DNA of 64,000 nucleotides from PALSA-505 sp036501145 (GTDB lineage Bacteria > Actinomycetota > Actinomycetes > Streptosporangiales > Streptosporangiaceae): contig DASYAV010000207.1 in NCBI GenBank assembly GCA_036501145.1, positions 4,665-68,664 of the forward strand. Reading direction: 5' to 3'. Positions 37,210 through 44,316 of the stretch are shown in pieces. A program made the translations under genes and the position numbers. The notes under the pieces are model-generated. The model worked only from the letters and a program-made list of their open reading frames with translations. It had not been told where the DNA came from and did no database searches. Each line of letters starts with the position of its first letter. Position 1 is the stretch's first letter.

Positions 37210-38268
37210 GTGAGCCTGGACATCGTGATTGCCGGCGTCATCGTCGGACTGCTCGTCGGCATGACCGGCGCCGGTGGCGGCGCGCTCATGACGCCGATCC
37301 TCATCCTGCTGTTCGGCGTGACGCCGAGCGCCGCGATATCCAGCGACATCGTGGCGTCGGCGATCATGAAGCCGTTCGGCGGGGCGATTCACTACCGCAA
37401 GGGCACCGTGCACATGGGCCTGGTCGGCTGGCTGTCGGTGGGTTCGGTCCCCGCGGCCTTCGCGGGCGTGTTCATCGACCACGCGCTCGGCTCCGGTCAG
37501 GCCATGCAGCAGAACATCGAGTACGTCATGGGCGGCGCGGTGTTCCTGGCCGCCATCGCGCTGATGATCAAGCTCGTGCTGGACAGCAGGGCGCAGAAGA
37601 AGGCGGCCGACCTGGAGCAGGCCGAGCCCGCGATCGTGGTGCGGCGGGCCCTCACCGTGGCCATCGGCGTAGTCGGCGGGTTGCTGGTCGGCATCACCTC
37701 GGTCGGCTCGGGCTCGCTGATGATCGTCCTGCTGATGCTGCTCTACCCGCAGATGTCGATGCGCCGCCTGGTCGGCACCGACATCGTCCAGTCGATGCCG
37801 CTGGTCGCGTCGGCCGCCGTCGGGCACGCCCTGTTCGGCGGCCTGGAGTTCGGGCTAACCGCGTCGATCACCGTCGGCAGCATCCCGGGCGTGATCGTGG
37901 GTGCCTGGCTGTCCTCCCGCGCCTCCAACATCCTGCTCCGGCCGATCATCGCGTTCGTGCTGGCCGCCAGCGCGCTCAAGCTGTTCGGCATGAGCGCGGA
38001 CGCGCTGGCCATCACGATGGGCATCGTGGCGCTCGTCGGCCTGCCGCTCTGGGCCTACATCGACGGTTCGGGCCGGCCCGAGGGGGCCTGGGCCGCCGCC
38101 GGATACCAGCGCAAGAAGCTGCTCGCCCTGCTCACCCTGGGCATTCCGGTGGTCGTCGGGTTCGTCTCGGCCGCGGTCTACTTCGGCCGGATGCGCCCGA
38201 GGATCGTGCGCGCCTCCGGCGCGGACCAGGGCGCGGTCCTGGAGCCGGCCGGCGTCAGTGGCAGCTGA
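37210..38268 (+). CDS. TSUP (TauE/SafE-like) membrane permease 2
   Basis: This 352-residue tandem paralogue of permease 1 has long identical blocks such as HMGLVGWLSVGSVPAAFAG and RRLVGTDIVQS. It shows the same two-halves TSUP architecture: MSLDIVIAGVIVGLLVG, GAGGGALMTPILILLFGV, and GVVGGLLVGITSVGSGSLM. The GTG at 37210 lies after GGCGGAGG exactly as in permease 1; an in-frame upstream extension is leader RNA. The duplication includes the leader, so both copies are probably controlled by the same signal. Confidence 0.88.
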   Translation: MSLDIVIAGVIVGLLVGMTGAGGGALMTPILILLFGVTPSAAISSDIVASAIMKPFGGAIHYRKGTVHMGLVGWLSVGSVPAAFAGVFIDHALGSGQAMQQNIEYVMGGAVFLAAIALMIKLVLDSRAQKKAADLEQAEPAIVVRRALTVAIGVVGGLLVGITSVGSGSLMIVLLMLLYPQMSMRRLVGTDIVQSMPLVASAAVGHALFGGLEFGLTASITVGSIPGVIVGAWLSSRASNILLRPIIAFVLAASALKLFGMSADALAITMGIVALVGLPLWAYIDGSGRPEGAWAAAGYQRKKLLALLTLGIPVVVGFVSAAVYFGRMRPRIVRASGADQGAVLEPAGVSGS

Positions 38269-38296
38269 CCCCCGGCCGGGCCACCCCGGACGTAAC

Positions 38297-38337
38297 AGCA
38301 GCGCCCGCCGCCGGACTGCCCGGCGGCGGGCGCTGCT
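38297..38337. terminator. Strong bidirectional terminator
   Basis: AGCAGCGCCCGCCGCCGG pairs with CCCGGCGGCGGGCGCTGCT around a short loop, followed by TT. It lies between the convergent TSUP permease 2 and ABC permease genes. Confidence 0.85.
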
Positions 38338-38354
38338 TCGCTGCAGGCCCCCGG

Positions 38355-39206
38355 CTACAGCGCCTTGCGCCGGTACAGCCGCACGCTGAGCGGCGCGAAC
38401 ACCGCGACCAGGCCGACCGCCCACAGCACCACCGTCAGCTCCGGGTGCTGCATCGGCCAGACCTGTACCGCCGCGGCCGGGTTCGGGTTGCCGAACAGGT
38501 GGCGGCACGCGGCGGCCAGCGCGCTCAGCGGGTTCCAGTTCGCGAACGCCTGCAGCCAGCCCGGCATCCCCTGTGTCGGCACGAACGCGTTGGAGATGAA
38601 GGTCAGCGGCAGGAACAGCAGGAAGCCGGTGGCCTGCGCGGCCTCCACGCTGCGCAGGAACATGCCGAGGCAGGCGCCCATCCAGGTGAAGGCGTAGCCG
38701 AGGAGCAGGGCCAGCCCGAGGGCGGCCGCCACGTCGGCGGGCCCGGTGTGCACCCGCCAGCCGATGGCCAGTCCCACCGCGACCACCACGACCAGGCCGA
38801 TCACCTGGGTGAGCAGGTCGGCGATGGTGCGGCCGGCCAGTACCGCGGCGCGCGACATCGGCAGCGACTTGAACCGGTCGATCAGGCCGGTGCTCATGTC
38901 GGTGACCAGCCCGACCGTCGTGCCGGGGGCGGTGCCGGCCAGGCCCATGCCGAGCATCCCGCCGATCAGGTACTCGTGGTAGTTCCCGCCGCCGGGGATG
39001 TGGATGGCGCTGCCGAACACGTAGGCGAACAGCAGCACGAAGACCACCGGCATCACGGTGACGTCCATCAGCGACTCGGGCTCACGCGCGATGCGCGCGA
39101 GGCTTCGCCTGGTCAGCACGAGGATGTCGTTGATCGTCCAGGCCAGCGGGGACCGCCGGTCCCGGGCGCGGGGCCGCGGTGACAGTGCGACGGTGGGGGC
39201 GCTCAT
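38355..39206 (-). CDS. ABC-2 type exporter permease (DrrB-like)
   Basis: This 283-residue integral membrane subunit has six predicted helices (for example VMPVVFVLLFAYVFGS, LTQVIGLVVVVAVGLAIG and ATGFLLFLPLTFISNAFVP). It has the DrrB-family features YLIGGMLGMGLAGTAPGTTVGLV and DRFKSLPMSRAAVLAGR. It pairs with the ATPase whose stop overlaps its start (ATGA). The system probably exports a lipophilic or toxic compound. Divergent tetR control is likely. Confidence 0.88.
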   Translation of the reverse strand: MSAPTVALSPRPRARDRRSPLAWTINDILVLTRRSLARIAREPESLMDVTVMPVVFVLLFAYVFGSAIHIPGGGNYHEYLIGGMLGMGLAGTAPGTTVGLVTDMSTGLIDRFKSLPMSRAAVLAGRTIADLLTQVIGLVVVVAVGLAIGWRVHTGPADVAAALGLALLLGYAFTWMGACLGMFLRSVEAAQATGFLLFLPLTFISNAFVPTQGMPGWLQAFANWNPLSALAAACRHLFGNPNPAAAVQVWPMQHPELTVVLWAVGLVAVFAPLSVRLYRRKAL

Positions 39207-40204
39207 GCCACGGCTCCTTCCAGCTCGCGGTCGGTGTCGGTGCCGGTGTCCTGCTCGTCCTCGGCCGCATGGCCGGTGAGCTTCAGGAACACGTCGTTCA
39301 GCGAGGGGCGGTGCACGGTGACCGAGTCCACCCGGACCCCGGCCTGGTCGAGCGAGCGGACCAGGTCGGTCGTCAGGCCGGCGGTGGCCGCCACCGGCGC
39401 GGTGACCTTCCGCCGCCCGGTGTCCACGTCGACCGTGCCCGCCGCGCGGGCGCGGACCGCAGCCGCGGCGGCGGTGAAGTCGGCACCCGGGCTCAGCGTG
39501 AGCTCGATCCGCTCGCCGCCGACGAGCGACTTGAGCTCGTCGGAGGTCCCCTCCGCGATCACCCGGCCGGCGTCAACGACCGCGATGCGGTCGGCCAGCT
39601 GGTCCGCTTCCTCCAGGTACTGCGTGGTGAGCAGCAGCGTCCGGCCCTCGTCGGCCAGCTCGCGGATCATGCCCCACAGCATGTTCCTGCTGCGCGGATC
39701 CAGCCCGGTGGTCGGCTCGTCGAGGAAGACGAGCTCTGGCCGCCCGATGAGGCTCGCGGCCAGGTCGAGGCGGCGCTGCATGCCGCCGGAATATGTCTTG
39801 ACGGCCCGGCCCGCCGCCTCGCTGAGGTCGAACCGCTCGAGCAGCTCGCCCGCCCGCCGCTTGGCCTCCCGGCGGCGCATCCGGCTCAGCTCACCGATCA
39901 TGACGAGGTTGGCCCGTCCCGTCAGGTAGTTGTCCAGCGCCGCGTACTGGCCGGTCAGCCCGATCCGCTGGCGCACCTCAGGCGCGGCGCTGACCACGTC
40001 CGAGCCGAGCACCCGCGCCGAACCGCCGTCCGGGCGGAGCAGCGTGCTGAGCACCCGCACGGCCGTCGTCTTGCCCGCGCCATTGGGCCCGAGCAGCCCG
40101 AACACGCTTCCCTGCGGGACCTGCAGGTCCAGCCCGGCCAGCGCGTTGGTCTTCCCGAACCTCTTGGCGAGGCCCTCGGCCTGGATGGCCGGAGTGTCTC
40201 CCAT
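39203..40204 (-). CDS. ABC-2 type exporter ATPase (DrrA-like)
   Basis: This 333-residue ATP-binding subunit has Walker A GLLGPNGAGKTTAVR, the signature YSGGMQRRLDLAASL, Walker B LVFLDEPTTGLD and the switch region LLTTQYLEEAD. A DrrA-type C-terminal domain ends in VHRPSLNDVFLKLTG. The ATG at 40204 has GGGGGAA upstream. It is first of two genes, overlaps the permease by 4 bp, and is divergent from a TetR regulator across a region with three repeated operator sites. Confidence 0.9.
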   Translation of the reverse strand: MGDTPAIQAEGLAKRFGKTNALAGLDLQVPQGSVFGLLGPNGAGKTTAVRVLSTLLRPDGGSARVLGSDVVSAAPEVRQRIGLTGQYAALDNYLTGRANLVMIGELSRMRRREAKRRAGELLERFDLSEAAGRAVKTYSGGMQRRLDLAASLIGRPELVFLDEPTTGLDPRSRNMLWGMIRELADEGRTLLLTTQYLEEADQLADRIAVVDAGRVIAEGTSDELKSLVGGERIELTLSPGADFTAAAAAVRARAAGTVDVDTGRRKVTAPVAATAGLTTDLVRSLDQAGVRVDSVTVHRPSLNDVFLKLTGHAAEDEQDTGTDTDRELEGAVA

Positions 40205-40232
40205 GATTTCCCCCAACGGTTGCCTCGTTCTC

Positions 40233-40278
40233 GTACGCCGTACTAGCTCGTACGCTGTACCGTAGCAGTACGCTGTAC
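40233..40278. promoter_or_regulatory. Triple GTACGCYGTAC operator (TetR type)
   Basis: Three copies of the near-palindrome GTAC-GCY-GTAC lie at 40233-40243, 40250-40260 and 40268-40278, spaced 17 and 18 bp. The last two are framed by CTCGTAC and GTACGAG. They lie between the drrA-like gene and the tetR gene and probably bind the TetR protein to control both. Confidence 0.75.
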
Positions 40279-40333
40279 GAGAGGGCAATCGGATATACGG
40301 TGGTCCTCGGTCAGCAGCCGGAAGGGAGCAGCC

Positions 40334-41143
40334 GTGGCGTCCGACGACGAGGAGCTGTGGCAGCTCTTCAACCCGTACCAGCCCGGCCGCGACCGGCGGG
40401 AGAAGCGGCTGCACGAGCACTTCAGGGAGCTGCAGGACCGCGGGCACGCCGCCCCCCGCCGGGTCCGCTCGCTGTCCAGGAGCGAGATCGTCCGGGCCGC
40501 CATCAAGGTCGCCGACGCCGAGGGGGCGGCGGCGATCAGCATGCGGCGGATCGCGCGTGAGCTGAACGCCGGGGCGATGTCGCTCTACTGGCACGTGTCG
40601 TCCAAGGACGAGCTGCTCGACCTGATGCTCGACTACGTGGAGGGCGAGTTCGAGTTCCTGGAGCCGACCGGGGACTGGCGGACCGACCTGCGGGCGATCG
40701 CGGTCGCGCACCGCGACGTGCTGCACCGGCACGAGTGGCTGATGGACTTCATCGGCGGGCGGCCGCCGCTCGGCCCGAACACCCTGCGCAACCTGGAGCG
40801 CGCGCTGGCCGTGCTCGACAAGCTGCACCTGGAGACCAGGACGGCGCTGAACGTCCTGGGCACGCTGAACACCTACGTCATCGGCGCGGTGCTGCGCGAG
40901 TTCCGCGAGCGCAAGGTGGAGGAACGCGACGCGGTGGCGGCCGCCGAGGTGGGCAGGGCGGAACTGGAGAAGATCGTGGACAGCCACGTGCACGCCCTCA
41001 AGGACACCGGCCGGTTCCCGCACTTCCTGCGGATGTATGAGGAAGGCATCGACCCCGACTCCCCGGACACCCGGGACGAGCGGTTCGAGTTCGGCCTGCA
41101 GTGCCTGCTCGACGGCATCGCCGCCCGGTTGCCCGGCGCTTAG
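40334..41143 (+). CDS. TetR-family regulator
   Basis: This 269-residue regulator has an N-terminal HTH (SRSEIVRAAIKVADAEGAAAI, SMRRIARELNAGAMSLYWHV) and a TetR_C_1 type ligand domain (DWRTDLRAIAVAHRDVLHRH, then EGIDPDSPD). About 45 residues precede the HTH. Proteins of this type typically repress a divergent drug exporter, here the DrrAB-like pair. The GTG at 40334 follows GGAAGGGAGC. The 3' end overlaps the FHA gene by 4 bp. Confidence 0.9.
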   Translation: MASDDEELWQLFNPYQPGRDRREKRLHEHFRELQDRGHAAPRRVRSLSRSEIVRAAIKVADAEGAAAISMRRIARELNAGAMSLYWHVSSKDELLDLMLDYVEGEFEFLEPTGDWRTDLRAIAVAHRDVLHRHEWLMDFIGGRPPLGPNTLRNLERALAVLDKLHLETRTALNVLGTLNTYVIGAVLREFRERKVEERDAVAAAEVGRAELEKIVDSHVHALKDTGRFPHFLRMYEEGIDPDSPDTRDERFEFGLQCLLDGIAARLPGA

Positions 41144-41958
41144 CCGGCCTGGATGGTCAGCACCGTCCAGCCGCCGACGCTGATCCGGTCTCCGTCCCGC
41201 AGCGGTACCCGGACGCCGGCCGCTATCTCGCCGCCGTTGACCTGTGTGCCGTTCGATGAGCCGGGATCCAGCACCGCCCAGCTGCCGTCCGGCTCGGTGA
41301 TCAGGACCGCGTGCAGGTGAGAGATCCCCGGGTCGGCGGGGGGACCGGTCAGGTCGATCTCGGGCTCCAGGCCACGGGACGCGCTGCGGCGGCCGATCCG
41401 CATCTCGCGGCCGGTCAGCGGAAACCGCCGCTCCGGGCAGTAGGCCGGGAACTCTATCGTCTGCGCGTCCGGCCCGCCGGCCGCGATCACGCTGTCGAAG
41501 TAGGCCCGGTCGGCGCTGACCACGGCCGTCCAGGCCGGCGCCGCGCTGGCCGCGTCCGGCGTTCCCCCAGGCGTGGCCGCGCTCTCTGCTGTGGGGGAGG
41601 CCGGCGCTGCTGGAGAGGCCGGTACTGCGGGGGAGGCCGGCGCTGGGGTGGAGGCCGGCGCCGCGGCGGGGACCGGCACGGAACCCGTGCCCGCCTTTCC
41701 GGTGATGTAGTCGAAGCCGCAGGCCTCGCAGAACTGCCCGGTCCTGGGCGCTCCGCACACCGGGCACGGTTCCGCCGGGACCGGGCCGGCGCCCCCAGCC
41801 GGGCCGCCGGCATCCGCGCCCGGCCCGCTGGCGTCCCCGGCGGACGCCACGGACGCCGCGCCGCCGGCCGCGGCGGGCGGCGGGCCGCCGATGCGCATGC
41901 CACACGAGTCGCAGAAGTCCGTGGCGGCCGAGTCGTGGCCGTTCGGGCAGGTTGGCAT
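41140..41958 (-). CDS. FHA-domain protein with zinc-ribbon N-terminus
   Basis: This 272-residue phosphothreonine-binding adaptor has two treble-clef Cys modules (CPNGHDSAATDFCDSCG, CPVCGAPRTGQFCEACG) and a long Ala/Pro linker (about residues 90-145). A C-terminal FHA domain has MRIGRRS, GISHLHAVL and SSNGTQVNGG, the phosphate-binding and Asn-loop residues. It is last in the PknG operon and is a natural reader of PknG-phosphorylated partners, like GarA in mycobacteria. However, no GarA-type ETTS phosphosite is visible. Confidence 0.88.
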   Translation of the reverse strand: MPTCPNGHDSAATDFCDSCGMRIGGPPPAAAGGAASVASAGDASGPGADAGGPAGGAGPVPAEPCPVCGAPRTGQFCEACGFDYITGKAGTGSVPVPAAAPASTPAPASPAVPASPAAPASPTAESAATPGGTPDAASAAPAWTAVVSADRAYFDSVIAAGGPDAQTIEFPAYCPERRFPLTGREMRIGRRSASRGLEPEIDLTGPPADPGISHLHAVLITEPDGSWAVLDPGSSNGTQVNGGEIAAGVRVPLRDGDRISVGGWTVLTIQAG

Positions 41959-41963
41959 AGCCG

Positions 41964-43232
41964 CTACTTCCTCGTCCGTACGGTCCTGGTGGACCTGGTG
42001 TCGAGGGCCATCTCGTCGGCGTCGTCGACCTTCTTCTTCAGCCGCACCGTGCCGGTCGCCGCGTCCACCACGTCGACCACCTTCGCGAGCAGCCTGGCCG
42101 TGCCGTCGTTACCCGACTCCTTGGCCAGTGCGACCGCGCGGCCCAGCTTGGCGGTGGCGGTATCCTCATCGCCGCGCTTGCGCGCCTCGAGCCCGTCCTG
42201 GATCACGTCAGCCAGCTCGGCCTGCCCGGTGTAGTGCGCGATCTGCCGGTTCATCCGGGTCGAAAGCTCCTCGTCGTCGGTCCAGATCGCCCGCACCAGG
42301 CCCTGGCCCAGCACGTCGGGCCCGGCCACCAGGCTGACCCGTGCGGCCAGCATCTCCTGCCCGATCCCGGCCGGGGTGACCTCGACGCACACGTGGTAGT
42401 CCCGGCTCTCACCCGCGCCCCACGCGCCGGTCGGGTAGTCGCCGGCCTGCGGCCCTGACGCGGTCCGGCGCCCGGTCAGATCCTCCACCGAGGGCGCGAC
42501 TTGCTCCACGAACCGCAGCGTCGCGTGCTGCGGCGTCCAGACCCGCAGCGCCACGTCGGCGACCTGCTTGCCCATCGCGTTCGCCATCATCGCGGCGAAG
42601 TCCGCGGCCAGGCCGGCCGCCTCCGGCACGATGTCGACCGTGCCCAGCAGCCGGGTGGAGATCCTGCGCAGCTCCGCGACCCGCCAGTCGGCGCCGACCC
42701 CACGGCAGTCGCAGGTGAACAGGCCCTCGCACGCCCCGATGGCCTCGTCGAGCTTGTGCTCGGACTGGCCATTCTGGCCGTCGGTCAGCAGGATCGCGTG
42801 CCGGAGCGCCGCCGGGCAGGACTGGAACGTCTGTGCGGCCAGCCGCAGCCACTCGCCGATCGAGGTGCCGCCGCCCGCCCGCAGCCCGGCCACCGCACGC
42901 TTCGCGTCCTCCCGCGACCGCGCGTCCGCCACGGCCACCCTGCCACGGCCGGGAAATACCTGCTGAGCCCGCCCGGCACCCGCGATAACCGCGAACGAGG
43001 CGCCGTCCCTGATCACGTCGATGGCCGCAACCGTGGCCGTCCGCGCTGCCACGATCTTGCCGCCGGCCATGGACCCCGAGCAGTCGATCATGATGATCTC
43101 GGCCGCCTGCTCGTTGCTGCCGCCGATCGCGGTGTCCGGCGCGGTCACCGTGACGACGGCGTTCACGTCCTTGCCACCGTCGGGCAGGTACTCGTTCTGG
43201 TCGACCTCGACAGTGAACCCGGACTCACTCAT
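41964..43232 (-). CDS. VWA-domain protein of the PknG operon
   Basis: This 422-residue cytoplasmic protein has a von Willebrand factor A domain: the MIDAS motif DCSGS at residues 50-54, GGGTSIGEWL (MIDAS Thr) and AILLTDGQNG. A beta-rich domain follows (DYHVCVEVTPAGIGQEML). A C-terminal helical region rich in Lys and Arg ends it. Such proteins act as metal-dependent scaffolds. It overlaps the phosphatase gene by 8 bp and lies 5 bp before the FHA gene. Confidence 0.85.
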   Translation of the reverse strand: MSESGFTVEVDQNEYLPDGGKDVNAVVTVTAPDTAIGGSNEQAAEIIMIDCSGSMAGGKIVAARTATVAAIDVIRDGASFAVIAGAGRAQQVFPGRGRVAVADARSREDAKRAVAGLRAGGGTSIGEWLRLAAQTFQSCPAALRHAILLTDGQNGQSEHKLDEAIGACEGLFTCDCRGVGADWRVAELRRISTRLLGTVDIVPEAAGLAADFAAMMANAMGKQVADVALRVWTPQHATLRFVEQVAPSVEDLTGRRTASGPQAGDYPTGAWGAGESRDYHVCVEVTPAGIGQEMLAARVSLVAGPDVLGQGLVRAIWTDDEELSTRMNRQIAHYTGQAELADVIQDGLEARKRGDEDTATAKLGRAVALAKESGNDGTARLLAKVVDVVDAATGTVRLKKKVDDADEMALDTRSTRTVRTRK

Positions 43233-44316
43233 CGTCCATCTCCTTCAGATCGTCGGGGTAGGTCCGGGCCGGTCCCGCGGACCCGGCCAGCGGGAACGGG
43301 ACCAGCACCACGGTCACGTTGTCCCGCCCGCCCGCGCTGAGCGCGAAGTCAACCAGGTCACGGGCGGCGCCGAGCGGATCTCGCAGCGCGGCGGGCAGCG
43401 CCCGCACCGCCAGCTTCTCCGCCTCGGGCTCGTAGTTCCACAGCCCGTCGGTGCACACCAGCACGGCCCCGGCGCCGGGTGGTGTGAAGCTGGCGACGTG
43501 CGGGGCGGCCTGGCCGGTGTCCGCGCCGAGCCAGCCGGTCACCACGTGCGCCTCGGCCGACGTCGCCTCGGCCTCGGACAGCAGGCCGGCGGACACCATC
43601 TCGGCGGCGAGCGAATCGTCGCGGCTGAGCTGTTTCGCGGCTGAGGGCTGTCCGGCGTCGAGCCAGTACGCCCGGCTGTCACCCAGCCAGCAGACGGTCA
43701 CCGTGCCGGCCGTCACGACTGCGGAGGCGAAGGTGGCCGACGGCGCGTCGGCGGGGCGGGTGCTGTGTGTCCCGCCGGGCCGCGCGCCGGACAGTGCGCT
43801 CACCGCCTCCTGCGCCGATGCGGCCGCCCGCGCGGACGCCTCGGCCATGCTTTCCCGGCCGGAAAGACCCGCTACGGCATCCTGGCCCGCTTGCGCCGCG
43901 GCGAGCAGCACGCGCAGCGCGGTCCGCACCGCGGCCAGCGATGCCTGGTCCGGCCGGGACGAGTCCGAGACCCCGTCGCTGACCACCGCGATCGCCGCCT
44001 CCGGCGTGGCGGCCAGGGCCATCGCGTCCTCGTTCCTGACGTGCCGCAGACCCCGGTCGGTCATCCCGGCCAGCGGGCCCAGGCCGGCCTCGATGTGATC
44101 GCGCTCGGCAGGCGCCTTGCACCCGCACGACTCGCAGTAGCCGTCCGGGCCGATCCGCCCCGATGCGCAGCGCCGGCAGGCGGCCGCCTGCCCGGCCGCC
44201 TGCCGGGCCAGGCCCGCCGGGGCCCGGCACGCCTCACAGAAGTTGTCACCCGGCCATACCGGCTGGCCGCAGGAGGGGCACGGGCTGGGCCCCCCTGGCG
44301 GCCCGTCCCCGGTCAC
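43225..44316 (-). CDS. PP2C-type Ser/Thr phosphatase with zinc ribbons
   Basis: This 363-residue phosphatase probably reverses PknG phosphorylation. Two Cys modules at the N-terminus (CPSCGQPVWPGDNFCEAC, CRRCASGRIGPDGYCESCG) precede the PP2C domain. That domain has DRGLRHVRNEDAMAL, AVVSDGVSDS (metal Asp), CWLGDSRAYWL, LVCTDGLWNY and GGRDNVTVVLV. The GTG at 44316 overlaps the kinase stop (GTGA). The presence of all main metal-binding Asp residues indicates an active enzyme. Confidence 0.9.
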   Translation of the reverse strand: MTGDGPPGGPSPCPSCGQPVWPGDNFCEACRAPAGLARQAAGQAAACRRCASGRIGPDGYCESCGCKAPAERDHIEAGLGPLAGMTDRGLRHVRNEDAMALAATPEAAIAVVSDGVSDSSRPDQASLAAVRTALRVLLAAAQAGQDAVAGLSGRESMAEASARAAASAQEAVSALSGARPGGTHSTRPADAPSATFASAVVTAGTVTVCWLGDSRAYWLDAGQPSAAKQLSRDDSLAAEMVSAGLLSEAEATSAEAHVVTGWLGADTGQAAPHVASFTPPGAGAVLVCTDGLWNYEPEAEKLAVRALPAALRDPLGAARDLVDFALSAGGRDNVTVVLVPFPLAGSAGPARTYPDDLKEMDDE

